Assembly (NCBI GenBank): GCA_040216735.1
Contig: JAVJOO010000002.1
Coordinates: forward strand, 833,118 to 897,117
DNA length: 64,000 nucleotides
Origin: Alphaproteobacteria bacterium
Lineage (GTDB): Bacteria; Pseudomonadota; Alphaproteobacteria; SHVP01
Direction of reading: 5' to 3'
The notes beneath the pieces are model-generated. The model was given only the letters and a program-made list of their open reading frames with translations. It made no database searches and was not told the DNA's origin. A program made the position numbers and the translations under genes. This document shows positions 7,873-15,451 of the stretch, in pieces. Position 1 is the stretch's first letter, and every line of letters begins with the position of its first letter.

Positions 7873-9018
7873 ATGCCCGTTCACGCAACCCACGACATGT
7901 TCCCCGGCGCTCACCATGACGAGCAGGCGCGCCAAGACTTCGTGCGGATGTTCAAACTAAAGGTGCAAAGCGAGATCGGTCCCGGCAACCGCCTGTTGTA
8001 CGAAACCAAGGTCAAGCCGGCGTTTGAACGTACCAATCACCGGTCGCCGAAATCGCGCAGCGAACTGCGCCGCGCGATGGGTGCGGAGCCCTACAACATG
8101 ATGTGGGGCGCGCTGCTGCGGACTTCGCAAGAACTCCTCTATGAATCGGTCGGACCCAGCGTCGAACGCCAGTTGCCCGAACTGCAAAAAAGAGCGGGCC
8201 GTTTTTCCGGCAAGCTCGGGTCGCTCGAACTCGATCCGTCGTTGAAGATTCCGGGCTATCACGCGGCGGTCAATATCCACTGCAAGCCGGGCGGCTATCA
8301 TTCCGAGTTGCACGGCGACAACGACATCTTCGCTGGCGCGGAATACGACCGTACCGTCCATATGTATCTGATGGGCGCCATGGGCCCCAACAACGACGAC
8401 TTCGGTCGGTCGGCGGCCCGTTGGTTGAAGCGCGCCCATCCCGAGATCGAAGTCCGCCGCGTGCTGGATATGGGGTGCACGATCGGTCACTCGACCTTGG
8501 CGTGGTGCGACGAATACCCGGACGCGGAGATTCACGCGATCGACGTTGCCGCGCCGTGCCTGCGTTACGCCCATGCCCGTGCCGAGGCGATGGGCAAGAA
8601 AGTGCACTTCCACCAAATGAACGCGGAGCACACTGGATTCGAAGCGGGGTCGTTCGACGTGGTCGTCTCGCACATCATGATGCACGAGACCTCGACCAAG
8701 GCGCTGCCGCGAATCTACAAAGAGGCCCGGCGCCTATTGCGGTCGGGCGGCATCACGATGCACCTCGACGCGCGGTTCGTCGGCAACAACCTTTACGACC
8801 AGTACCAGCAGGAGTGGGACGCACATTACAACAACGAGCCGTTCTTCGGCACGCTGTGCGATACCGATCTGGTCGCCGCGGCTCGGGCCGCAGGGTTTGC
8901 CGACGACAGAATTCTCGAGACATTTATTCCGTCGCACTACAAACCGCGTGCCGGCCTTGAGGCGCCGATCAACGATGCGATGAAGGGCGACTATTACATG
9001 CTTGCTGCGCTGCGCTAG
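7873..9018 (+). CDS. Class I SAM-dependent methyltransferase with a long N-terminal extension
   Basis: A 381-residue protein. The start at 7873 (MPVHATHDMF) has AAGGAG upstream and replaces a longer ORF start lying inside the divergent SDR gene. Roughly residues 1-190 form an unrecognised N-terminal region rich in charged residues. The C-terminal half is a Rossmann methyltransferase: motif I VLDMGCTIGHST, acidic strand IHAIDVA, the motif FDVVVSHIMMHE and then LLRSGGITMHLD. Motif I departs from D-x-G-C-G-x-G by Thr in place of the second Gly. An intrinsic terminator follows 22 bases after the stop. Substrate unknown; small-molecule O- or C-methylation is the general expectation. Confidence 0.75.
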   Translation: MPVHATHDMFPGAHHDEQARQDFVRMFKLKVQSEIGPGNRLLYETKVKPAFERTNHRSPKSRSELRRAMGAEPYNMMWGALLRTSQELLYESVGPSVERQLPELQKRAGRFSGKLGSLELDPSLKIPGYHAAVNIHCKPGGYHSELHGDNDIFAGAEYDRTVHMYLMGAMGPNNDDFGRSAARWLKRAHPEIEVRRVLDMGCTIGHSTLAWCDEYPDAEIHAIDVAAPCLRYAHARAEAMGKKVHFHQMNAEHTGFEAGSFDVVVSHIMMHETSTKALPRIYKEARRLLRSGGITMHLDARFVGNNLYDQYQQEWDAHYNNEPFFGTLCDTDLVAAARAAGFADDRILETFIPSHYKPRAGLEAPINDAMKGDYYMLAALR

Positions 9019-9040
9019 CGCCAGGCCAGTGTAGAACCCT

Positions 9041-9072
9041 GGGCCTGCCATTCGCGGCAGGCCCTTCTTTTT
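9041..9072 (+). terminator. Strong rho-independent terminator
   Basis: A perfect 9-base stem GGGCCTGCC / GGCAGGCCC (9041-9049 and 9056-9064) with loop ATTCGC is followed by TTCTTTTT. It lies 22 bases after the methyltransferase stop. The aldo/keto reductase ribosome-binding site (CAGGAGG) starts only a few bases after the T-tract. Confidence 0.85.
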
Positions 9073-9088
9073 CCAGGAGGAAGTTCCC

Positions 9089-9913
9089 ATGGACTTGGTC
9101 ACCACCCACGGCGCCGCAATTCCAAAGATCGGATTCGGCACGTTCCCGCTCAAGGGCGACGACGCCTGGCGCATGGTGGCCCATGCGTTGAAGGCCGGGT
9201 ATCGCCATATCGACACGGCACAAATGTACGGCAACGAGGCCGAGGTCGGCGACGCCATTGCGCAGTCGGGCGTTGCCCGCGACGAGGTGTTCCTGACCAC
9301 CAAAGTGTGGCCCGACAACTTTGGCGATGGGCCGCTCCAAAAATCGGTCGAGCAAAGCCTCGAAAAGCTCCAAGTCGATGCGGTGGACTTGCTTTTGCTC
9401 CATTGGCCCAAGTTCGATAGACCGCTGAACGAGACCGTCCGCGCGCTCAACGCGGTACAGCGCGCCGGGATGGCGCGGCATATCGGTGTCAGCAACTTCA
9501 CGGTGGCGCTCGTCAACGAGGCCTGGGCGTGCAGCGAGGCACCGTTGATCAACAACCAAGTCGAGTACCATCCCTATGTCGACCAAGGGCCGGTCCTGGG
9601 TGTCGTGCGCGAGCGGGGCATGTCGCTGACGGCGTATATGCCCAATGCACGCGGCAAGGTGTACGGGGACGCGGCGCTCGAGAAGATCGGCGCGCGTCAC
9701 CGTAAGACGGCGGGACAGGTGGCGCTCCGTTGGCTCTATCAACAAGACGGCGTCGTCGCGATCCCGCGCACCGGCAATGAAGCCCACGCCGATGAGAACA
9801 TCGCGATTCTCGATTTCGCGCTGAGCGACGCCGAGATGGCCGAGATCTTCGCGATCGGCCGCCCCGACGGCCGGCTCCTCAATCCGCCGGGGCTCGCGCC
9901 CAAATGGGATTGA
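9089..9913 (+). CDS. Aldo/keto reductase (2,5-diketo-D-gluconate reductase type)
   Basis: A 274-residue TIM-barrel NADPH oxidoreductase. The family tetrad is visible: Asp in HIDTAQ and Tyr in QMYGNEAEVG, Lys in LTTKVW, and His in LLLLHWPKF. The C-terminal segment IPRTGNEAHADENIAILDFALS is the usual cofactor-binding region. The ATG at 9089 follows CAGGAGG. Such enzymes reduce aldehydes and ketones, including aromatic aldehydes. The gene sits directly behind the terminator of the methyltransferase gene, so its promoter must lie within or before that hairpin, or it is expressed by read-through. It converges on the GST gene with 6 bases between them. Confidence 0.87.
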   Translation: MDLVTTHGAAIPKIGFGTFPLKGDDAWRMVAHALKAGYRHIDTAQMYGNEAEVGDAIAQSGVARDEVFLTTKVWPDNFGDGPLQKSVEQSLEKLQVDAVDLLLLHWPKFDRPLNETVRALNAVQRAGMARHIGVSNFTVALVNEAWACSEAPLINNQVEYHPYVDQGPVLGVVRERGMSLTAYMPNARGKVYGDAALEKIGARHRKTAGQVALRWLYQQDGVVAIPRTGNEAHADENIAILDFALSDAEMAEIFAIGRPDGRLLNPPGLAPKWD

Positions 9914-9919
9914 TCTCCG

Positions 9920-10567
9920 CTAGTTGCGGTCTTTGATCGGCAGAATCGGTCTTCCCACGATCTCGTCGTCGCGCGGGACGAACGATGGCCGGTCGGTAAA
10001 GCGGTCGAACCACGCCTTCATCGCGGGCCGTCCCTCGCGCCAATCCCACGGCAGGATGCCCTTTTCGCGTTGCCAGTCGTGGTACTTGAGCGCACACGCG
10101 ATGGATATCTGCCCAACGCTCAGGCCGGTGTAACTGCCGCAGTCCCGGTTCACTCGGTCCAGCCCTCGGCGGATCGCAGATTCGATACGGTGCTGAAAAT
10201 CTTCCCGAATGTGTTCCTTCGGCCGGTTGATTTCGAACTGCCGTTGGCTCGAGAGGTCGAACAATTGGTCCCCGAGGGTAAGCCGGGTTAGCTCGACCCA
10301 GCGCGCAGGCCCCGATTTTGGGAACAGCTCGGGTTCGGGCGCGAGCGAGTCGAAATATTCGTAGATGACGTGGCCGCCGTAAATCGGCGTCCCGTCGTCC
10401 AGCACGAGCGTCGGTACCTTGGACAGCGGGTTGGCGGCGGTCAGTTCGTCCCATTGTTCGTAGGGTATGCACGGTCGCGGTTCGAGCGAGTGGTAAAGAC
10501 CTTTCTCAAGGGCGACGACCTGCACCTTGTGGATCAAACCCTTCAACGGGGTGTAGTAAAGCTTCAT
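9920..10567 (-). CDS. Glutathione S-transferase family protein
   Basis: A 215-residue cytosolic GST. The N-terminal thioredoxin fold is seen as MKLYYTPLKGLIHKVQVVALEKG, the cis-Pro loop as NPLSKVPTLVLDDG and the glutathione-gamma-Glu contact region as YGGHVIYEYFDSL. The C-terminal helical domain contains SYTGLSVGQISIACALKYHDW, a standard GST hydrophobic-core motif. The start at 10567 was chosen because the fold begins there. It is divergent from the double alpha/beta hydrolase, 39 bases apart. Roles in this context could be conjugation or thiol-dependent isomerisation or dehalogenation of an aromatic intermediate. Confidence 0.85.
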   Translation of the reverse strand: MKLYYTPLKGLIHKVQVVALEKGLYHSLEPRPCIPYEQWDELTAANPLSKVPTLVLDDGTPIYGGHVIYEYFDSLAPEPELFPKSGPARWVELTRLTLGDQLFDLSSQRQFEINRPKEHIREDFQHRIESAIRRGLDRVNRDCGSYTGLSVGQISIACALKYHDWQREKGILPWDWREGRPAMKAWFDRFTDRPSFVPRDDEIVGRPILPIKDRN

Positions 10568-10606
10568 CTTGCTACCTGTTGGCTGTCCGCGGCGGAGCAG
10601 CCTAGC

Positions 10607-12319
10607 ATGACGAACCGGGGAGGGCGCGTGGACCAGGCGACATTCGAAAAGATATGGCGGGTACCGGACGGCGTTCGGCGCGGATACGCCGATTGCCGCT
10701 TCGGACAACTGCACTACGCTCGCTTCGAGCCCGATCGCGCGACGCAACCGCCGCTGGTGTGTTGTCATGCCAGCCCAGTATCATGGCGTAGCTGGCAAGC
10801 GCTGATGCCGGAGATCGGACGCGACCGTGTTGTCATCGCCGTCGATTCGCCCGGTCACGGTGATTCGAGCAAACCTGCCACCCAGCCCGCGATTCCAGAC
10901 TATGCCGCGGCAATCGGCGATGCGCTCCCGTCGCTGGGGATCGACCGCTTCGATGTGATCGGCAACCACACCGGATCTAAGGTTGCGGTCGCCCTTGCAC
11001 TACAACAGCCGCAGTCGGTGCGGCGACTGGTCTTGATCTCTGCGCCGTTCTACAGCGATGCCGAGGTTGCAACGATGCGGGCGCGCTACGCCGAGGTGCC
11101 GCTTGCCGAGGATGGTGGTCATTGGTTGATCCGGTGGGGCGCCATGATGTCGTCCCTCGGCAAGGCACTGCCGCCCGAGGTCGTGCATCGAATCTTTCTA
11201 GAAACGCTGCGTGGCGGGGCCGAATACGAATGGGGTCACCACGCCGCATTCGCCTATCAGCACGCCGATCACCTCCCGAAGGTGCCGCAACCCGTTCTTG
11301 TCCTCAATCCCCAAGACGAAATCCATTCTGCGACCAAACGTTGCGAAAGCAATCTGCGTAACGGGCGTTTGGTCAATCTCGAGTCGAGCCACGAACTCAC
11401 CGAACTGGAGCCTGAAACATTCGCAGCGATGTTGCGCGACTTCCTCGACAAATCGGCCGACGACCCTGACCTGCGGGACGCGACGCCGGCGTCACCGCCG
11501 CGCGGTCCGTCCGCCCGGTCGACCCGTGTGCGCCGCGGCTATGCGGAGATGCCCTTCGGGCAGTTGCATTACCTGAAGGGTGCGCCGGACGGAACACCGC
11601 GCGGGCGGCCTGTTCTGTGTCTCCATGCCAGCCCGCGCTCTGGCCGCGATTTCGGCCTGATCCCCGAAGTACTGGGCCGCGACCGCATCGTTCTGGCGCC
11701 CGACATGCCGGGGCTCGGTGGGTCGAGTTTGCCCGCGGCGCCGATGACGATCGAGGATTGGGCCGAGACCATGTTGGGGTTTCTGGATCGCATGCATGTC
11801 GATCAGGTCGATGTCTTTGGGTACCACACCGGTTCTGTGACAGCGGTGGCGCTGGCGCTGGCGGCGCCCGACCGGGTGAACCGGGTTGCCGCGATCTCGC
11901 TGCCGCTCCTGGGGCAGACCGTGCGCGAGGCGCAGTTCGACAAAATAGCCCCGGACCTCGCGGTCAAGGCGGACGGGTCCCACCTCACGTCGGTGTGGCA
12001 AAAGAAGTGGGCCTATCGCGGCGGCACGCAAACCCTGCCGCTTTTCGATGCCTTTATGTCGGATTACGTCCGCGCCGGGCCGCTGGCCTACCGCGCCTAC
12101 TACGCGCTTTTCGGCTATCCCCTGGAGACGCGGCTGGCAGACGTGCGGCAGCCGATGCTGGTGTTCAATCCGAAGGACGAGATCTCACAAAACACGCGCG
12201 AGGCAATGGCGTTGGTGCAGAACGGTCGGCTGGTAGATGTCGATCCGTGGGGCTACGGCATGCTTGATACCAACCCGGAGGAAATCGCCGAGTACCTTCG
12301 GGCGCACTTCGACGCCTAG
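10607..12319 (+). CDS. Tandem double alpha/beta-hydrolase-fold protein with His in place of both nucleophiles
   Basis: A 570-residue protein made of two alpha/beta-hydrolase domains (about residues 23-285 and 306-570), each opening with RRGYA(D/E)xxFGQLHY. Oxyanion segments read HASPVSWRSW and HASPRSGRDF. The elbows are GNHTGS (119-124) and GYHTGS (405-410), so the G-x-S-x-G serine is His in both. Acid segments PQDEI and PKDEI remain; the terminal His is possible in domain 1 (SSHEL) but absent in domain 2. The ATG at 10607 (MTNRGGR) follows GGCGGAG. The stop shares CTAG with the convergent amidohydrolase. The repeat indicates gene duplication and fusion; activity unknown. Confidence 0.8.
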   Translation: MTNRGGRVDQATFEKIWRVPDGVRRGYADCRFGQLHYARFEPDRATQPPLVCCHASPVSWRSWQALMPEIGRDRVVIAVDSPGHGDSSKPATQPAIPDYAAAIGDALPSLGIDRFDVIGNHTGSKVAVALALQQPQSVRRLVLISAPFYSDAEVATMRARYAEVPLAEDGGHWLIRWGAMMSSLGKALPPEVVHRIFLETLRGGAEYEWGHHAAFAYQHADHLPKVPQPVLVLNPQDEIHSATKRCESNLRNGRLVNLESSHELTELEPETFAAMLRDFLDKSADDPDLRDATPASPPRGPSARSTRVRRGYAEMPFGQLHYLKGAPDGTPRGRPVLCLHASPRSGRDFGLIPEVLGRDRIVLAPDMPGLGGSSLPAAPMTIEDWAETMLGFLDRMHVDQVDVFGYHTGSVTAVALALAAPDRVNRVAAISLPLLGQTVREAQFDKIAPDLAVKADGSHLTSVWQKKWAYRGGTQTLPLFDAFMSDYVRAGPLAYRAYYALFGYPLETRLADVRQPMLVFNPKDEISQNTREAMALVQNGRLVDVDPWGYGMLDTNPEEIAEYLRAHFDA

Positions 12320-13779
12320 ACGGTCGCGTGGACCTTCGCAACGTTGCGCACTGCGTCTTCGACGACCGTACCGTCGAAGAAGTGGGGGTTCATCTGGGTG
12401 TGTAGTCGGGTGACGTTTTCGAAGGTGAAGGCGCGGAAATCGTCGGGCGTAAGCAACCCGTCTTCGACCAGTTCCCAGGCTTCGGCCAGAACCTTGGTCG
12501 GGTCGGGGACGTCCCAGTGACCGATATCTGACCCGAGGAAAGCGTTGAGTTTAGCGCCGAACGGATTGAGCCGAGGATCGAACGCGGCGCCGTTCATCCG
12601 ATCGTCGGCCTCGCACCCGATAAAGAAGTTCGGCAGGAAGCGTCTGCCGATATCGGCCTTCTCGCCCAGTTCGGCGGCGCCCCAATCGTCGACATCCTCG
12701 GCAGTTTCGGCGCCGAGAGGACTGGCAAAGACGCTATCGAACGCGTCCGGATCGCCGGCGCCAATCAGCGCACCGCCGTAATGCCGGAAGTAATCCGAGA
12801 GTTCTGCGCGATCCAAGAGCCTTGGGTCGGTGACGCGCCGCAGTGAATCGATGTTTCTCTTTTCCCAATGTTCGGTGATGTCGTTTAGCAAGCTGAGCGC
12901 CCACCCCGCGCCGCCTTCGAGAAAGGCGATCCGTAGGTTCGGGAAGCGCCGAGTAACGCCGCCCATGAACAGGGCTTTGCATACCGCATCGGCCCCTGCG
13001 GCGAAGTGGCCGATGTGATTGTACATAAAGTTTGTGGTCGTGGACCGCGCACCCCAGCCCGCCCCCATCCCACTGTGATGGGTGGCCGGGGCCACACCCA
13101 GTTCGAGGCATTTCGCCCACACCGGGTCGTAGTCGTACAGGCTGTCGACGGCCAACGGGTCGATCCAGACCGCGTGGCGATTGTCGCCGGCATCCGCGAC
13201 CGGCCGGGTGACGCAGCCCGGAATGGTGACCGTCTTGAAGCCGCGCTCTTTCACTGCGAATTCGATCTCGGCGATGGCTTCGGCCGGGGTATGGATTGGG
13301 ATCACCGCGGACGGCGTCATGCGGTCGCGGTGCGCGTCGAACAGGTCCGCATACATCAGGTTCAGCGCGCGACATCCGCCAAGCCTGAGCTCTTCGTCGT
13401 TGCTCGAGGAAATCGGAATACCGATCGAGGTGTACATGATCGCGAAATCGATCCCGAACTCGTCGAGCCGTTCGCGGATCAGATTGGGCAGCATCGTGGT
13501 GGCCCGTTCGCGCGCACTGGCCGAATTCACCAGCCATGACGGGGGGCGCATCAACCGTTGCCGGTGCCGGGCATCGGGCGCCAGCGAAAACCAACCCTGG
13601 GCGTCGTCGTACGGACTGTTGGCCGCCTGCAGCCGACGATAGCGGTCGGCCAGATGTTGACCGCCTGCTTGCCGCAGATAGTCGATGAATACTGGCAGGA
13701 TCTCGACGATATGCCCGTCCCCGTCGATAACCGGGTGATCGAGACCGGCCCGGATTTGCTGAGATTTGCCAATCGTCAT
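12316..13779 (-). CDS. Amidohydrolase-family (PF04909-like) metal-dependent hydrolase/decarboxylase
   Basis: A 487-residue TIM-barrel protein of the amidohydrolase_2 family, which includes ACMSD, gamma-resorcylate decarboxylase and related enzymes of aromatic catabolism. The first metal-site strand is VIDGDGHIVE (residues 17-26), the D-x-D-x-H-x-x-E variant. Further landmarks are ATHHSG, MYNHIGHFA, FPNLRIAFLEGGAGW and LNAFLGSDIGHWDVPD near the C-terminus. The family uses one Zn or Mn ion for non-oxidative decarboxylation or hydrolysis. Its promoter region (13780-14034) is shared with the divergent LuxR-type gene, so that regulator may control it. Confidence 0.82.
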   Translation of the reverse strand: MTIGKSQQIRAGLDHPVIDGDGHIVEILPVFIDYLRQAGGQHLADRYRRLQAANSPYDDAQGWFSLAPDARHRQRLMRPPSWLVNSASARERATTMLPNLIRERLDEFGIDFAIMYTSIGIPISSSNDEELRLGGCRALNLMYADLFDAHRDRMTPSAVIPIHTPAEAIAEIEFAVKERGFKTVTIPGCVTRPVADAGDNRHAVWIDPLAVDSLYDYDPVWAKCLELGVAPATHHSGMGAGWGARSTTTNFMYNHIGHFAAGADAVCKALFMGGVTRRFPNLRIAFLEGGAGWALSLLNDITEHWEKRNIDSLRRVTDPRLLDRAELSDYFRHYGGALIGAGDPDAFDSVFASPLGAETAEDVDDWGAAELGEKADIGRRFLPNFFIGCEADDRMNGAAFDPRLNPFGAKLNAFLGSDIGHWDVPDPTKVLAEAWELVEDGLLTPDDFRAFTFENVTRLHTQMNPHFFDGTVVEDAVRNVAKVHATV

Positions 13780-13900
13780 TGTACATGCCTAGCACGGTTT
13801 TATTGAGTTTAGGGGGCCGCGATGGCTGTTTCTAGCCGTCGCAACGCGGGTCCGACCGATGGGAGATTTCTTCAACAATTGAGGCAACTTATCCACAATT

Positions 13901-13916
13901 AATGCATTTTTGCGTT
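13901..13916. promoter_or_regulatory. Degenerate copy of the 13930 palindrome
   Basis: AATGCATTTTTGCGTT matches the palindrome at 13930-13945 at 12 of 16 positions and starts exactly 29 bases upstream of it, close to three helical turns. It is in the AT-richer intergene between the divergent amidohydrolase and LuxR-type genes. Read as a second operator for the same dimeric regulator; inference from sequence only. Confidence 0.4.
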
Positions 13917-13929
13917 TCATAGCCAGTGT

Positions 13930-13945
13930 TATGCAGTTTTGCATA
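13930..13945. promoter_or_regulatory. Palindromic operator-like site upstream of the LuxR-type gene
   Basis: A perfect inverted repeat TATGCA-GTTT-TGCATA. Its size and dyad symmetry suit a dimeric HTH regulator such as a LuxR-family protein. It is about 90 bases upstream of the preferred LuxR-type start (14035) and 150 bases upstream of the divergent amidohydrolase start, so it could act in autoregulation or divergent control. No binding evidence exists. Confidence 0.5.
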
Positions 13946-14034
13946 TCGTTCTTGCGACCTTCGCTGATGTGGGGGTCAACAACGTCTGCCTAAGATTTCA
14001 TCCTGGAATTCGAAGCGATTGGATGAGGGCAGCG

Positions 14035-14403
14035 ATGTTGCGTCAGGCAGAACAAGTACCGAGTAGCGAGACTGAAGAGTCCATCGGCCGGTTTCTCTAT
14101 CCCGCAACACCGCGGTCCCACGCGCGGATTGCTCTCAAGCCCGGCGGAACCGGTTTCCCCGCGCGACTTGCCAACGCCATTCTCGGTGAAGAGAAGGGCG
14201 AGCCGATCATGCGGCTGAGCCCGCGGGAAACGGAATGCCTCGAGTGGACCGCCCAGGGGAAGACCACCTGGGAAATCGCGCAGATCCTCTGCCTCTCGGA
14301 CTCGACCGTGAATTACTACATTCGCAACGCGATGAAGAAACTCGCGGTACATACCAAAGCCCATGCGGTTTCCAAGGCCGCGGTGCTGGGCATGTTCGGA
14401 TGA
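14035..14403 (+). CDS. LuxR-type HTH regulator without autoinducer-binding domain
   Basis: A 122-residue protein ending in a complete LuxR/FixJ-type HTH (about residues 59-115): LSPRETECLEWTAQGKTTWEIAQILCLSDSTV, where the E-x-x-x-L...G-x-x-x-x-E-I-A pattern is diagnostic. LuxR proteins of the quorum-sensing type are about 240 residues; the ~160-residue ligand domain is absent and only a short unstructured N-terminus remains. The ATG at 14035 follows GAGGG; in-frame alternatives are ATG 14023 and TTG 13939. The wording of the HTH (WTAQGKTTWEIA) is that of quorum-sensing LuxR regulators, so this may be a truncated solo. Palindromes upstream suggest self-regulation. Confidence 0.75.
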   Translation: MLRQAEQVPSSETEESIGRFLYPATPRSHARIALKPGGTGFPARLANAILGEEKGEPIMRLSPRETECLEWTAQGKTTWEIAQILCLSDSTVNYYIRNAMKKLAVHTKAHAVSKAAVLGMFG

Positions 14404-14974
14404 CAATCGATTTGGAGCAGTGTGCGACGGGCGCCACTCTCCGCCGGTTTGAGGGCCGGGCTTGTGACGCCGCTCTGGCGTCTCGCGACCAAGCTTCTTC
14501 TGTGCCGCACCCAGGTGAAGCGCCTTTTGGCATCGGCGATCTTCGTCGATGGCGGGAACCTACCTCCTCAGGAACCCGCTTCGCGACCTGTCGGGCAGTC
14601 CGTGCCCTCAAAGTTACTGGCGTAGACGCGCCAGGACGACCCGGTACAGGGACGTACCGGTCTTCACATGAGCAAGAAATGACATGGTGAAAGAAATGAC
14701 AGACCTTACCGCGAACGGATCTGGGGCCGGACGCCGGTCTCTTCTGAGGAAAATTGCCTCCTCGATGGGAATGCAAAAGAAAAAACCAAAGAGTACGCAG
14801 AAGGGCGACGCGTACGCTGACTACTGGCAGGTCCGCAACCACCGTAGTCCAGCCCCGAGTTCACCCGCCCGCAAGTAGCGCATCTGCCCGAGTCGCGTCG
14901 GGCCAATAATGATCAACAGGGCCGCAAAGCGGCGCCGGTGGAAGTGACCGCTCCGCCGTTTACGGGAGGTCTGT
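14404..14974. other. 571-base region without a convincing gene
   Basis: Two ORFs are possible but weak: one starting at 14400 in an ATGA overlap with the LuxR-type stop (to 14690, about 96 residues, no recognisable motif), and the small basic ORF listed separately. A perfect hairpin CCGGTAC-AGGGAC-GTACCGG lies at 14641-14660, and a 6-base stem GACGCC/GGCGTC at about 14466-14482; neither has a T-tract. The codon pattern here is less biased than in neighbouring genes. No RNA gene was recognised. Confidence 0.5.
14696..14878 (+). CDS. Possible small basic protein
   Basis: A 60-residue ORF starting MTDLTANGSGAGRR and rich in Lys, Arg and Ser (KKKPKSTQKGD), with GTGAAAGAA immediately before the ATG as a weak ribosome-binding site. 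An in-frame ATG at 14684 is an alternative. There is no recognised domain and no membrane segment. It precedes the small membrane-protein gene on the same strand by 96 bases. It could equally be a chance ORF. Confidence 0.25.
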   Translation: MTDLTANGSGAGRRSLLRKIASSMGMQKKKPKSTQKGDAYADYWQVRNHRSPAPSSPARK

Positions 14975-15445
14975 ATGACGTTCACCTACGAGCTCTATGT
15001 TTTTGAGCGTGGCCGCTGGATGCTGGAATCGTCGTTCCCGGCGGAACGGCGCAACGAAGCCCTGGGTCTTGCTCGGCGCATCGAAGCGCACCGGAGCGCC
15101 GAGGGAATCCAAGTCATTCGCGAACGCGTCGATCCGACCTCGAGCAAGGTGGAACGATCAACCGTGTACAACACGTGGCGCAAGCGCAAAGCAAAGGCGT
15201 GGCGCGAGGCTCGCGGAGACGACCCCGGTCCCTACGCGAACGTGTTGCGGGAAGAGCCGATCGATGACGATCTTCTGACGGAACCGGTCTACCCGTCGGA
15301 GGACAGCTTACCCGGTAGGTTGCCGACGCCGCGAACTGGTCCAGTAGTGGTCAAACTCATTGCCATAGTCGTCGCGAGTTTCGGCTTAGCTACTCTGGTG
15401 ACCGCGGTGTACGACGGAGCCTCGGCGGGCGCGATGGGGCTTTAG
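14975..15445 (+). CDS. Uncharacterised protein with a C-terminal membrane anchor
   Basis: A 156-residue protein with a soluble, charged N-terminal domain (residues 1-120, starting MTFTYELYVFERGRWMLES, with a basic stretch WRKRKAKAWREARG) and one hydrophobic C-terminal helix VVVKLIAIVVASFGLATLVTAV (about residues 123-145). It looks tail-anchored, with the bulk in the cytoplasm. GGGAGG lies just upstream of the ATG. It ends 6 bases before the pentapeptide-repeat gene, so the two are very likely one operon. I do not recognise the family. Confidence 0.65.
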   Translation: MTFTYELYVFERGRWMLESSFPAERRNEALGLARRIEAHRSAEGIQVIRERVDPTSSKVERSTVYNTWRKRKAKAWREARGDDPGPYANVLREEPIDDDLLTEPVYPSEDSLPGRLPTPRTGPVVVKLIAIVVASFGLATLVTAVYDGASAGAMGL

Positions 15446-15451
15446 TCGAAT

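Noticed and set aside
13889-13897. TTATCCACA, a perfect DnaA-box sequence in an AT-rich intergene
   Set aside because: It is a single copy with no cluster, no dnaA/gidA-type neighbours and no unwinding element. One such 9-mer can occur by chance in a window this size.
14400-14690. 96-residue gene overlapping the LuxR-type stop by ATGA
   Set aside because: The overlap is suggestive, but there is no motif, codon use is flat compared with neighbours and the ORF ends in a gene-poor stretch.
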